Assembly (NCBI GenBank): GCA_021234155.1
Contig: JAJEKV010000377.1
Span: 188,001 to 252,000 of the forward strand
Origin: Isoetes taiwanensis
Taxonomy: Eukaryota > Streptophyta > Lycopodiopsida > Isoetales > Isoetaceae
Direction: 5' to 3'
DNA length: 64,000 nt
Part shown: piece after piece, positions 1 through 11,391 of the stretch
How the letters are laid out: every line of letters starts with the position of its first letter
Numbering within the stretch: position 1 is the first letter of the stretch
Program-made: the position numbers and the translations under genes
Notes under the pieces: model-generated
Told to the model about the DNA's origin: nothing
Seen by the model: only the letters and a program-made list of their open reading frames with translations
The model's database searches: none

Positions 1-19
1 GGAATTTTATGATCCACGG

Positions 20-2700
20 ATGATGGAATCCAGCACCAAGGACCAGACAGTCTCTGCCAAAAGAAAAGGCTGGCCGTTGCCTTCATACGAAAGCAGAGAG
101 GCAGCTGCTATTAATGGCACGGTCGAGCTACTTAGAGGATTTGGCATTCTCCGTTCAGCCATGGACGCATCAAAGAACTCAGTGTCACATATTGTCAGAG
201 CCAAGACCTCTTGTAATATGCCTGCTCTAATGGACAGCACCTGGCTTCAACACGAGATTGCAAAGAAGGATGGGAAGAGAAAGCCAAACCTTAGGCAAGT
301 CAAAGCAAAGAAAGGAACAGTCCAAATAGAAGGGACAGAGCATGAGGAAGAGAATCAAAAGAAAGACGAGGAAAATCCCAAGTCTCCTCCCAAGTCAGCT
401 CCCAAGTCTCCTCCTATCAGGACACCTATCGGTTCTCCTATCAAGTCCCCGGGATAAAAGCGGGATTGAGAGAGAACCATTAGTGATACTAAATCCTCCC
501 CCCTCACGGAGAGGTAAAAAAGCATTTGCATCGGACCGGTGATAGCATTTCGCATAAAAGGAGGAGGGAAACAAAGAAGGAGATGAGGGTCGAAAAGCGA
601 GAGGAAAATGGAAAGTCTAGAGGTGCCTGAGGAGTTGAAGATGGACCGTGATGCCGAGGAGGAGTTGGCGAAGAAACTCTAAAAAATACAGCAAAGACGG
701 TCACATGTTTCCTCTAGGTGTGACATATATCAGAAAAAAATATCCATCGGGATATGGAAGAGGCACCCTCCTAACATGACGCCGACGAGTTGTAAATCCT
801 GAACATGTTAGGAAACTGTGCAAGTCATTTCTTTGAAGATCCCCATTCGGTCTTCCGCGGCAGATGTGGTGCCCTTTGATCCGGATACAAAGCGGCTAGT
901 ACCATGGTCACAAGAATCGACTCGGCTGGTATGAGGTTCTACATCATCAATGGCAACCATTACGTCTCAACCATTTCGGCTTCGTGTGTCGAAGTTGGGG
1001 ACGAAGATGCGAATAGAACCGAAAGATATTACACTTATAGATTCTGCAGAGTTCTTTCTAGAGCACTGAGTGACTTGGACGTGTGGATGTCAATGACATC
1101 GTAGCCAGGACGGTGTTTAAGGAACCCTACGCAGGTCAGATACACCACTGCGTAGGCAATACCGAGTCGCGGGAAACCAGCACCAGCGAGGAAAAGGCCA
1201 ATCAAGAAGCGGCGAATACAAGGTATGTACCATCATTATGAAGCAAATGGCGCCAGCATTTTGGCATCAAATGGCGCCAACTGCGCTATTTGGCATCAAA
1301 ACATTTGAGGCCAAATGAAATGGGCGCCATTTGATAATACTTGCTTTGCATTCAAGCTCTAACATATTTGGTTTGCCTTTCAGCATTACCTTGAAATGGT
1401 TGACAAGATTCTCGGGGAAAGCATACCAAGGATGTCAACGAGGTTTGTTTTCATGCCGGACAACATTTCGCTCTCTTTAAGCCAAATGTGGAATAAATGG
1501 AAAAAGGGGATTTGAAAGATAACAAGGGCCAACAAAAAATAGCGATCAATTGGGCAAAGGATAAGGACTATTTTAGCGAGAACTACCTCGGATGCATGAG
1601 AGGCTGGATTATGAAGATTGCGTAAGCGTCCTCGAGGAAGCCATCGGAGGGACATTTATGTTAAGGTCACATCGGATTATAAGGGTGATAATTTTTTCAA
1701 GACAAGACCGAGAACTTGAGGATTCTTGCCTACATGAAGAAGGGGATTCTCAACTACATCCATGATGAACTTGGAATCAAGTACGAGAAAGTTCGAGGAC
1801 TTGAGAAAGGTGTCCGCCGGTTCCTAGACTCAACCCTCCTATCGTGGGGTGTGGTGCATAATAAGTGGGTCTCGGGCGGAATAATTGAAAGAGGGCGTCC
1901 ATGGTAATGTGCCCTTCTCATTAAAGCGATCCATCCGTAAGATTCTAAAGCCCGAGGCCGAGGGACGAGTTCAAAAAGATTTTTGTGGAGGCGTTTCTAG
2001 TGGTGGGATTGTCGGGATCGGATCGTGTTGCCCGCCAAAGATGATCTGTTTGGATGCGAGGCAAATTACTCCGATTTGGGATCCCGCCACTCTGGCCAAA
2101 TTCTTTGATGCTGCTTCTAAGATGACAGATGTTGAGACATACTGGATAATATGTTTTGCTAGGCCGGAACATACGAGTCTCTTCTGCACTGCCCTGGAGA
2201 GACTAGAATCCAGATCTAGAGTTTACTTAGGCATGTATGAAGAGGAAAGTGGGTGGGCACCAGGTGGTGGCATAAAAGAGCCAACAGCTGTGGTTCTAGC
2301 CACCAGGATCTCAGCCCAAGCACAGCCTGATGAACACCTGGATCTCAGGTTTTATGGTGAACATCCCCGGAAAGCACCTGAAGTTCCTAAGACCCATAAA
2401 GATGCAGTTGGTGCCGAGCCAGAGAATCTGGCTAACAAGCTACTGAGGGACAGGTTCAAATACGGTTGGCAAGGTATGGAAGGGGAATACTTGGTTCACA
2501 AGCAGGTTGGTCCCGCTACGTTAAAGATACCTTGTCGATAAGCTCGCCCTCCGGTAACTTTGTTCGGACTTTTTTTACGGTGGGGCTTTTACTAGGGCAT
2601 CATTGCGGTTAAAAGGAGCAAGTGTGACCTATGAGCATGATGGAAAAAAGATCCAATGTATGCTAGGGATTCTTGGAAGAATTGACAACGCGTCATTAAT
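20..2700 (+). pseudogene. Broken gene fragments, possibly ParB-like / methyltransferase-like
   Basis: Several plus-strand open stretches in different frames may be pieces of one gene. Positions 20-457 encode 145 aa with a Lys/Pro-rich tail (KSPPKSAPKSPP). Positions 904-1104 contain RFYIINGNHYV, which resembles the G-N-H box of ParB/sulfiredoxin-fold proteins. Positions 1716-1907 and 1885-2541 encode 63 and 218 aa, the latter with ICLDARQITPIWDPATLAKF. About positions 2564-2690, in another frame, read DFFYGGAFTRASL, which resembles the glycine-rich motif I of SAM-dependent DNA methyltransferases. The motifs are seen; the joint ParB/methyltransferase reading is inference, and I do not firmly recognise the family. 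The frame breaks could be real decay or consensus errors. A captured or transposon-borne gene is an alternative. Confidence 0.35.
1245..1332. repeat. Cluster of AAATGGCGCCA-type motifs
   Basis: The 11-mer AAATGGCGCCA occurs at 1245-1255 and 1269-1279 within a short tandem-like unit, and an inverted TGGGCGCCATTT lies at 1321-1332. A related TTGGCGCCATTT lies at about 3111. The core TGGCGCCA is palindromic and resembles E2F-type sites, but this may simply be part of a repeat. Confidence 0.4.
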
Positions 2701-2763
2701 CCCTTGCTTGATCCAAGCAGACCATGGACTCGTAAGGTTTTGACACGGACCGACCTACTCCGG

Positions 2764-2811
2764 GAGAGACATCACATGGTGGTGGAGGAGAGACATCACA
2801 TGGTGGTGGAG
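2764..2811. repeat. Two perfect 24-bp tandem units
   Basis: The unit at 2764-2787, starting GAGAGACATCACATGG, is repeated exactly at 2788-2811. It lies just downstream of the broken ORF cluster. No function is evident. Confidence 0.8.
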
Positions 2812-2819
2812 GAGAGGGG

Positions 2820-3605
2820 TCACAGGGCTGGTGCGGAGAGGCCACGGGGATCCGGGGAAAAAGTGGTACAAGATCCCAAACGCAGATTGACCGAAGTAAG
2901 ATTAACGGGATGATATTGATAAAGCGATGATGATAATGTTTTTGGTCGGGAATATTGAAAACCGATTTGCATATCATACTTGTATATAAGATTTACCTCT
3001 GTGGTATTAATGATTTCTTTGTCTTGATTAATCTTTTTGAATACCGATGACACATACGATCTTAATGTATTTGCCCCTTTTGTATATCTTATTTGTAAAA
3101 GCAAATAGCGTTGGCGCCATTTGCAATATGAATATATTACCTTGATCACAGGGCTGCGCTTATTTGTTTGCTTTTTTTCCGTGTATTGTCCTTATGATTC
3201 ACTTCAAATGCGGCGACTTTATTGCTTTTTTCCACAATTTTTATTCAAATGGCGCAACCGGGTTGTTTAAGCCCATCGATTTCCGCCCATTTAGGTGTCA
3301 AATAGAGTGGTTTTAGGCTAATCCTTGTGCATTTTTAAGTAAATAGCGCAGATTTGATTCTTTGAATGTGTGAAAAACAATGAACAATTTCATTTCGGCG
3401 AAAATGGAATCAATTAAATTTCCAACTTTAATGAAACTTCGCTTAATTACGTTAAAAGAAATTTCTTACGCACTTTTTTCTACCCTTCTCCCATTTTTTC
3501 GTGACAAGCTCGCCCCCATGCTTCTCGTGATCCATACAACACAACGCTTTTTACTAAAGCAACATAAAGCATTTTTTTCGGTTTTCAATCCACGACACCA
3601 AAGAC
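2820..3605. other. AT-rich stretch, no gene seen
   Basis: No ORF here has recognisable motifs. Besides the GGCGCC motif near 3111, I see only AT-rich sequence up to the LINE fragment. Confidence 0.5.
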
Positions 3606-3608
3606 GCT

Positions 3609-3911
3609 TTATTTTTTTTTTTGCAATGCATAGAGGGCTTTAAGCCCAGCATCCACTCTCTGCTCAACCGCTTTATTCCAACTGTAATTGTGATCAACAA
3701 TAAGCCCTAGATATTTATAGGTGTGGCATATCTCAATGCGCTGTCCCTTGTAGTAAAAATCATATTTAGGATTCCTCACACCAAATATCACAATGTTCGT
3801 CTTATTAAGATTCACCTGCATACCAGTTGAGTCACAAAAAGAAGCCAGAGCGTCTATGTGTTTTTGCATATCCCAAGCATTTCGAGCATCTGCATAAAGT
3901 AAGAGCATCAC
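3609..3911 (-). pseudogene. LINE (non-LTR) reverse transcriptase fragment
   Basis: This is a 100-aa minus-strand fragment. It starts around the RT catalytic box, here YADA where active elements have YADD. It continues through GMQVNLNKTNIVIFG and a downstream YKYLGLIVDHNYSW block, the order expected for the palm-to-thumb part of LINE reverse transcriptases. There is no upstream endonuclease or fingers domain, so it is a short remnant. The changed second catalytic Asp argues against activity. I am confident of the LINE class but not of the clade. Confidence 0.75.
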
Positions 3912-4302
3912 TACATATCCCGCAAGCTTTGCGAGAGAGAGAGAGAAAAAGTTTTGCTTTTTTATGCCTCAAATCCATTTTTTGAGCATATGCACATGAT
4001 CTCAGGTCCCATTCAGACTTGCAGGAGTTGAAAGCACACAACAGAAGCCTTATAGAAATCAGGATTCAAAAAATTATTTGCTGGTTTGTTCTTTTGGTTT
4101 GTTCATTGAGAGAAAAATATATCCAATTTCTCTCCATCACCTTAGTTCCAAATCAAGCCAAATTTCTTTCCACATGTTCCTACAAGTTCCCTGATAGTCA
4201 TTTCAAATATCAGCTAGAAATGTTAAAAAACACTCAAGATATCATCATTTGAGTGTACATATCTTTTTCTGCCATAGGGATGTGCAATGGACAAATTTTC
4301 TG
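3912..4302. other. No gene seen
   Basis: AT-rich sequence between the LINE fragment and the satellite. The ORF at 4019-4252 has no recognisable features. Confidence 0.5.
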
Positions 4303-5440
4303 TCCACTTGGCTCAAACATGCCACCTAGGCTCAAACATGCCAAGGTGGCTCAAACATGCCACCAAGGTGTCTCAAACATGCCACCAAGGTGGCTCAAAC
4401 ATGCCACCAAGGTGGCTCCAATATGCCAAGATGGCTCCAACATGCCATGCGGGCTCTAACATGCCATGCAGGCTCCAATATGCCAAGGCAGCGCAAACAT
4501 GCCACGTGGGCTCACCATGCCACCTAGGCTTCAATATGCCAAGGTGGCTCACAACATGCCACCTAGGCTTAAATATGCCAAGTTGGCTCAAACATGCCAC
4601 CTAGACTCCAACATGCCACCATGGCTCTAACATGCCACCTAGGCTCAAACATGCCAAGGTGGCTCAAACATGCCACGTGGACTCCAACATTCCACCTAGG
4701 CTCCAACATGCCAAGATGGCTCAAACATGCCACCTAGGCTCCAACATGACAAGGTGGCTCAAACATGCCACATGGGCTTCAACATGCCACCTAGGCTTCA
4801 ACATGCCAAGGTGGCCCAAACATGCCAAAGTGGGCTCCAACATGCCACCTAGGCTCAAACATGCCATCTAGGCTCCAACATGCCAAGGCGTCTCAAACAT
4901 GCCACGTGGGCTCCAACATGCCAAGGTGGCTCTAACATGCCACCTAGGCTCAAACATGCCAAGGTGGCTGCAACATGCCACCTAGGCTCCAACATGATAA
5001 AATGGCTCAAACATGCCACCTAGACTCCAACATGCTCAAACATGCCACGTGGGCTCCAACATGCCACCTATGCTCCAACTTGCCAATGTGGCTCAAATAT
5101 GCCACATGGGCTCCAACATGCCACCTAGGCTCCAACATTCCTAGGTGGCTCAAACATGCCACCTAGGCTCAAACATGCCATGCAGGCTTACTTAGGCTCC
5201 AACATGCCAAGGAGGTTCAGCCACGCGGGCTCCAACGTGCCTTCTAGGCTCCAACATGCCAAGGTGGCTCAAACATGCCACCTAGGCTAAAAAAATGCCA
5301 AGGTGGCTGCAACATGCCACCTAGGCTCCAACATGTTCAAACATGCCACGCGGGCTCTAACATGCCACCTATGCTCCAACTTGCCAAGGTGGCTCAAATA
5401 TGCCACGTGGGCTCCAACATGCCACCTAGGCTCCAACATG
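4303..5440. repeat. 19-bp satellite array, block 1
   Basis: Tandem 19-bp units alternate between types such as CTCAAACATGCCAAGGTGG and CTCCAACATGCCACCTAGG, with CCACGTGGG variants and occasional indels. CCACCTAGG is nearly the reverse complement of CCAAGGTGG, so neighbouring units can pair into hairpins with a loop of about 10 nt. Because 19 is not a multiple of 3, spurious ORFs appear in several frames (the QTCHLGSNMPRW-type translations). The block ends exactly where the MULE begins and resumes after it. Confidence 0.95.
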
Positions 5441-5495
5441 CGGGAAATTTTTTTCTTAGGGCTTTTTTGCTTGGGCACTTTGTTCTTTTATCAAC
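5441..5495 (+). repeat. MULE left terminal inverted repeat
   Basis: About 50 bp that match the reverse complement of 8163-8217 with a few mismatches and one short indel. The shared core is AGGGCTTTTTTGCTTGGGC. Confidence 0.8.
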
Positions 5496-5656
5496 CTTGA
5501 GAGCACTTTGTTCTTTTTCTTCCAAAGTGTACCACGGATACAAGACTTGTCATACACACAAGTGCTCATTCCCATCCAATCAGACGAGCACAATCAAGAC
5601 TAGAAATCAAGAAACTTAAGAACGTAGTTGATATCACCTCAACTTCAGTTCGTTTT

Positions 5657-7987
5657 ATGGGACCAAGGCAACTGCAAAATGAGATTGCAATGGACAAAAT
5701 ATGCAAAAGCATGTTAATGGAGGTTGATGTGCAAGAAGTGGACAAAATGACTATTGAACAAGTAGATGTTCTCTTAATGCAGCTAGAACCATTGTGTGCA
5801 ATCAGAGGAGGTAAGCCTGACAAACAACTTAATTTTGCAGTTTAACATTGTTTTAATCTAATAAGTTGTTATGTGATGCAGACTTAGGAAGTGGATTGAC
5901 GATACAAGGAAGAGAAATAGACAATCCCAGGATGAGATAAGTGGACTGTTGTACTTGAAAAGGAAGTGCCGCTATGAATTCTTACATGGCTCTAAGTTTC
6001 CAGACCAACTACACAATGCCACAATTGAGAGATGTTATGTTTTTAAGATGTCCACAGTTGGAGCTGGTTCAGGAGTTGACTTAGTGAACCGCATGCGCCC
6101 TTCAGGAGATTTGGCAAAATCTTGGGTTCATTTCGACCATGTGAAGCGGATAAATGGATGGACTACAATGGCCTGTCATGTTTATGATCCCATGTAAGTA
6201 TTTTTTTACTACTTTCACTTAATTGCTTTCTTCTCATGCTTATTCATAATAGGATACGAGGTTTGCAAACTATTGCCATATGTGAGATGAAAACAGAGGA
6301 TGTGTCATCTCAAAAGAAATTTTGGAGAAAGTTAAACAAGGTATTGCAGTCCAAAGGCTTTCCTCCAGCCCAATTTCATGGATTCATGGCTGACGAGGCC
6401 CAAGCTAATTGGAATGCCATTCGAGATATCTTCTTTGAAGGTAAGACATACCCTGAGAAAGAAAGATCTTGTGTTTTTCACTTTGAACAATGCTTGCAAA
6501 GGCAGACCAAGAAGAACTTGAGCGCTGAGAATAGGCAAGTGTTCTTAAATCAATGTAGATTATGGAGACTTTGCTCGAGCCAAGAGGAAGCAGAAGCCAT
6601 ATATCAAAGCATCCTAGAGTGGCTCTCAGTTTTGGCATCAAGTTCTGATGTCATGGCATTGTCTTCATGGTTGGCATGGTGGCATCAAAGAGCCAATTGG
6701 GTGGGGAACTTCATGAAAGCCCAGAGCAATATAGATATTGCAATGCATATGCCTGATACAAATCTCTCGAATCCGCACATGGAAGTCGGTTGGTGCCATC
6801 GGCTATAGAAGGAACCTCTCTTTATATGATGCTACTCTATTTGATCTTACAGAGGCTATCTTGCAAAGTAACGAGATACAAATCATATTTGGAGCATAAT
6901 TACGTGAGGAACGGGCCCAGGACTTTCTACATTGTTTTCAAGGCTACAGGGTAGACTTAATAGTGGTATTAAGCCTTCTGAGATGTGCTCCGCTGTCAAC
7001 AAGGAAGTATTTAGACATGGTGTTTTCTTGCATAACACGGGAACAGGAGGAAATGATCAAACAATATTGAAGAGAAAAAACTTAGATGAAACTGCTACTA
7101 TTCACAGTGAGCATGGAACCCATCGACCAGACAAGGAAGCAAGAAACATACCAAGAGTAGCTAAAGATGATTCTGTGGTAAGAAATTTGTTTAACAGTAG
7201 AGATATTCTTGTGAGGGAAAAAGAAGTTGCCAATACAAACTGGGCAATTCGAAGAACTACAGCAGGTAGCAAGATCAGATGCCAAGGGAGAGTGAGTATC
7301 AATGGCAAAAAATGTGATAAACTTATCAATAAAAGTTTATCATCTATCGCAGCCCCTTCTTTCTATGGAATCAGGTCATACAGAGGTGGCAGTTGTGAAC
7401 AAGTCTTTTGGTTTTGTGGAGATAATTTGAAATGCACATGGTATGCACATGCTAGCATACTTGAGGTGCCTCAGAGACCCATTTTATGGCCAGTTGCAGT
7501 GGGCACGAACCTCAAACAGGATGAACTTAATATTCTTCAAAATGGTGGCTACAACTTGGAGGGTTTATACAGGACTAGTGTTGAACCAGCTCATGCATGT
7601 GAAGCAGCGATACTGCAACCAGGGCCACCATTGCGACGAGATGGTAAAAGAGTTAAGAGAAGGTCAAAACTGAGTAGGCAATGCGAAGTGAACCTAGAGA
7701 GGAGCAAAGATATGGGTGATGTAAGAATGAGCATGAATGTGGTAGAGGCCAAAAAGCATGTTGATTTCCATTTGGAAAGGGAGAAGAACATATACACAGT
7801 TAGCATCAAGAACGAGCCTGCTTGCACTTGTCCTGACTTCCAAGGCAAAGCATTGAAGAACAACTATACACCTTGCAAACATATATTCTATGTCCTTACT
7901 AAGATATTCGGGAGAGATCCAGTGGTTGACTTGACTTTGATCCAGCCTATTCTACCTGATGCTATTCTGGACAAACTTCTACAGTAG
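5657..7987 (+). pseudogene. MULE transposase with SWIM zinc finger (frameshifted)
   Basis: Cut-and-paste transposase of the MULE element. Coding pieces lie at 5657-5811, about 5882-6193, 6254-6808 and 6932-7987. A clean intron is visible from about 6194 to 6253 (GTAAGT donor, TTCATAATAG acceptor) and restores the frame as DPM-IRGLQ. A second probable intron has its donor near 5811 and its GATGCAG acceptor near 5881. The catalytic region includes FHGFMADEAQANWNAI and a following CVFHFEQ block, as in plant MULE transposases. The C-terminal part carries a SWIM finger, C298-x-C300-x14-C315-x-H317 of the last piece (at 7823-7882). A frame break near 6,770-6,930 separates the DDE core from the SWIM part, so as written it cannot make a full protein; a consensus error is possible. 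Confidence 0.8.
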
Positions 7988-8162
7988 TACTTGCATTATA
8001 ATAACTATTTTTTTTAGTTCACAAGTTATCTTCTATATTTGGTTGTACTTTTGAGAGCACATGACTTGTGCCTCTTCTATGCATCAATATTCCTGTTTTG
8101 TGTCCAATATGAGCAAATTGTAGTTTATACCTTCGTTTTGTCTTCTTATTTGTATCGAAATG

Positions 8163-8217
8163 GTAGGAAAAGAACAAAACGCCCAAGCAAAAAAGCCCTA
8201 CAAAAATTTGCACTCCA
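8163..8217 (-). repeat. MULE right terminal inverted repeat
   Basis: Reverse-complement partner of 5441-5495. It contains GCCCAAGCAAAAAAGCCCT at 8181-8199. Confidence 0.8.
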
Positions 8218-8985
8218 TCCAACATGCCAAGGTGGCTCAAGCATGCCAAGGTGGCTCAAGCATGCCACGCAGGCTCCAACATGCCACCTAGGCTCTAACA
8301 TGCCAAGGTGGCTCAAACATGCCACGTGGTCTCCAACATGCCACCTAGGCTCCAACATGCCAAGGTGGCTCCAACATGTCAAGGTGGCTCAAACATGCCA
8401 AGGTGTCTGAAATATGCGACCTAGGCTCCAACATGCTCAAACACGCCAAGGTAGCTCAAACATGCCACGTGGGCTCCAACAGGCCACCTAGGCTCCAATA
8501 ACATGCCAAGGTGGCTCCAACATGCCACCTAGGCTCAAACATGCCAAGATGGCTCAAATATGCCACCTAGGCTCCAACATGCTACCGTGGCTCGAACATG
8601 CCACCTAGGCTCAAACATGTCAAGGTGGCTCAAACATGCCACATGGGCTCCAACATGCCAAGGTGGCTCAAACATGCCACCTAGGCTCCAACATGCCACC
8701 TAGGCTCCAATAACATGCCACCTAGGGGCTCAAACATGACAAGGTGGATCAAACATGCCACCTAGCCTCCAACATGTCGTCGTGGCTCTAACATGCCACC
8801 TAGGCTCTAACATGCCACCTAGGCTCTAACATGCCACGTGGCCTCCAACATGCCACCTATGCTCCAACTTGCCAAGGTGGCTCAAACATGCCACCTAGGC
8901 TCCAACATGCTCAAACATGCCAAGGTGGCTCAAACATGCCACGTGGGCTCCAACATGCCACATAGGCTCCAATATGCCACCTAGG
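8218..8985. repeat. 19-bp satellite array, block 2
   Basis: Same unit and orientation as block 1. It is the continuation of that array on the far side of the MULE insertion. Confidence 0.95.
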
Positions 8986-9662
8986 CCACTTGGGCACTCC
9001 AAGTGGTGACATGGCATGCCAAGTAAGCAAGGTCAAGTTTTGACTAGGCCAAAAATGAAAAGATGTCCATCTTTGGTCTTTTCATTGGGTGATGTTGGTA
9101 AATTTTGAATGACATGGCTAGATGATGGTGACATGGATGATGACTAGGACTTTATGCAAGAAATATGATAACCTTTGAAATTTTTGGTAGAGGAGTTTGG
9201 CAAGGGATAGAATAGAGGGATCTTGAAGAACTTAAAGCGCTGGCACCCTTCCCCAATCGAACTAGGCCAGGACTTTGCGCGGCCTCCTCATCAGAGGGGA
9301 GAGGCCAGACCCCAGAAAATGGACCTCAGAAAGGTTGTCGAGGCAGCCTTTCCTATCAGCGCTCCTCTGGGAGGGCAAATGCCAATGCCCCCCCTCCGGG
9401 AGCTCAATTTTCCTATCTGACCGTTGAATCCGCCATTCAAGTAACTTGCTTCGAGTAGGCTCAAAAAAATCCTAGATCCGTCCGGGAGAACTTATCAAGC
9501 CATTGGGCTGGCCTGGGTTGTGACCGCGTGAGAAACCAAGTGTTTTGTCGTCGAGTAGCGTAAAGGCTCAAATGGACATTCGACTTCATCATGTCATAGA
9601 TGGGAATGGGCGAAATTACCCCAGGGACCAAGTTACATGGTCATTTTTGGCAACGAAAGAAA
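8986..9662. other. Satellite flank, no gene seen
   Basis: Positions 8998-9060 match the reverse complement of about 14245-14301, in the flank of satellite block 3. The rest has no recognisable coding content. The small ORFs at 9223-9420 and 9545-9880 lack motifs, and the second lies largely in the palindrome arm. Confidence 0.55.
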
Positions 9663-11391
9663 CATGGACCCTCTACATAGCGGTATTCCGCAGCCACCTC
9701 CTCGGCCAATTGACTACGAACATGTTGGACATATACAACTTTGGTGCTTCTTGGAGAAGGGGTGGTCTTCTGCCCACGAAACTTGATCCCCAGGGTAATG
9801 TCCATGTTTTGAGTCCATTGGCGAAGTTCACCACGATTCGGGCTTGGGAGAGTTGCGGATTAAGTGGCGAGGGGCCTTGAGGACCTACAGAAGTGGCTTG
9901 CCGGAAGGTTTTAAGGGTCCATCTTCTAGCATCAACACCCTCCCTCTACGTGATGACATTGTGCAAGATCCTGGTCGAATCTGACTAGGATATGGCCTCT
10001 GAAATATAAACCCTGTGTGTTGCTAGGTTATTGAAGGGTTTACGTTATGGAGGTCGAGTTTTAGTCGGTTGCACTTAGGAAATGGTTGAGAAGCTGCAAT
10101 TGAAAACATGAAGCAATAGGAATTGACGGAATGGGTTTTGTATTTATCCTCCTCCCAGTGTAGCAATTAGAAGTCAAGAGCGCCTTTTCACAGTAGCAAA
10201 ATTGTTTGGGATCATTCGTGGTGGCCAATAGATCCAAACTCGGTTATTTCAGTTGTCATGGCTCCGCATACATATTTAGAAAAGATACATCGAGCTATCC
10301 AAGAAAATGACCACGTTTTAGCCTCCAAAATGTAAACCCTACAATAACCTAGCAACACACAGGGTTTACGTTTCGGAGGCCAAAACACGATCGTTTTCTT
10401 AGATAACTAAGTGAACCTTTTCTAAACATGCATACAGAGCCATGGCAACTAAAATAACAGAGTTTGGATCCATTGGCCATCCCGAATGATCCCAAACAAT
10501 TTTGCTACTGCAAAAGGCGCTCTTGACTTCTAGTTGCTACACTGAGAGGAGGATAAATCCAAAACCCATTCCGTCAGTTCCTATTGCTTCATGTTTTCAA
10601 ATGAAGCTTCTCGACCATTTCCTAAGTGCAACCGACTAAAACTCGACCTCCATAACGTAAACCCTTCAATAACCTAGCAACACACAGGGTTTATATTTCA
10701 GAGGCCATATCCTAGTCAGATTCGACCAGGATCTTGCACAATGTCATCACGTAGAGGGAGGGTGTTGATGCTAGAAGACGGACCCTTAAAACCTTCCGGA
10801 AGTAGTTCGCCCTAAAGGTCCTTTCTCGAAGGCCCCTGGCCACGAACGGGAAACTCTCCCACTCCAGAACTGTGAACTCTGCCAATGGACTCAAAACGTC
10901 GACATTGTTAACCACCTAGTGGTTAACATTGTGCATACACATGTTAGGTGCATGCACATGTTAGGTGTCAGTGGTGGCAGACTGACACTTGGCATGATTA
11001 GGTTAACATAAGTGTAGGGCTTAGATTAGTTAGATGTACGGCTCAGATTTGCGGTCTACACTATATTAGACCAGAGCCTCTTCAGATGTACTCAGGTTTA
11101 TCTCATATTTGGAGAGCCTCATTTGGCCACGTTCCCCTTCATTCTTTGTACATATTTCTTGTCTTGTTCTTGTTTTGTGATCATGAGCATGGAAGCTTTA
11201 TAGCATCCGGCAGTCATGGACTGCTGCTGCAGGGTGTATGCCAAGAATCCAAACAGACATTATCTTGGAGACCAAGTTTTGTGGGCAGAAGACCACCCCT
11301 TCTCCAAGAAGCGCCAAAGTAGCTCATGTCCAACACGTTCGTAGTCAATTGGCCTAAGAGGTGGCTGCAGAATACTGCCATGTAGAGGGTT
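9663..11391. repeat. Large palindrome (about 0.7-kb arms, 20-bp spacer)
   Basis: The left arm, about 9663-10340, is matched as reverse complement by about 10361-11391 once the solo LTR is removed. The spacer is 10341-10360. The innermost pair is GTAAACCCT against AGGGTTTAC; the outermost recognisable pair is ACCCTCTACAT near 9670 against ATGTAGAGGGT near 11390. The arms differ by scattered substitutions and small indels, so it is an old inverted duplication or foldback element. The motif AATAACCTAGCAACACACAG recurs in the spacer and in the arms. Confidence 0.9.
10906..11255 (+). mobile_element. Solo LTR of an LTR retrotransposon
   Basis: A 350-bp insertion present only in the right arm of the palindrome. 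It begins TGTTAACCAC, ends AATCCAAACA (TGTT...AACA termini), and is flanked by the 5-bp direct repeat GACAT (10901-10905 and 11256-11260). The left arm, near 9797, supplies the uninterrupted site. This is the expected product of recombination between two LTRs. Orientation and superfamily are not determinable here. Confidence 0.85.

Larger units (their letters stand above)
5441..8217 (+). mobile_element. MULE (Mutator-like) DNA transposon with TIRs
   Basis: A 2,777-bp element lies inside the 19-bp satellite. Its ends are inverted repeats sharing AGGGCTTTTTTGCTTGGGC (5458-5476; reverse complement at 8181-8199). The 9-mer TCCAACATG directly precedes the left end (5432-5440) and directly follows the right end (8218-8226), matching the 9-bp target duplication typical of Mutator. 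That 9-mer is also part of the satellite unit, so the duplication is suggestive and not proof. The interior codes for a MULE transposase on the plus strand. Confidence 0.8.

Noticed and set aside
4303-5440. CRISPR-like array
   Set aside because: Short units without unique spacers, in a plant-type genome; it is a satellite.
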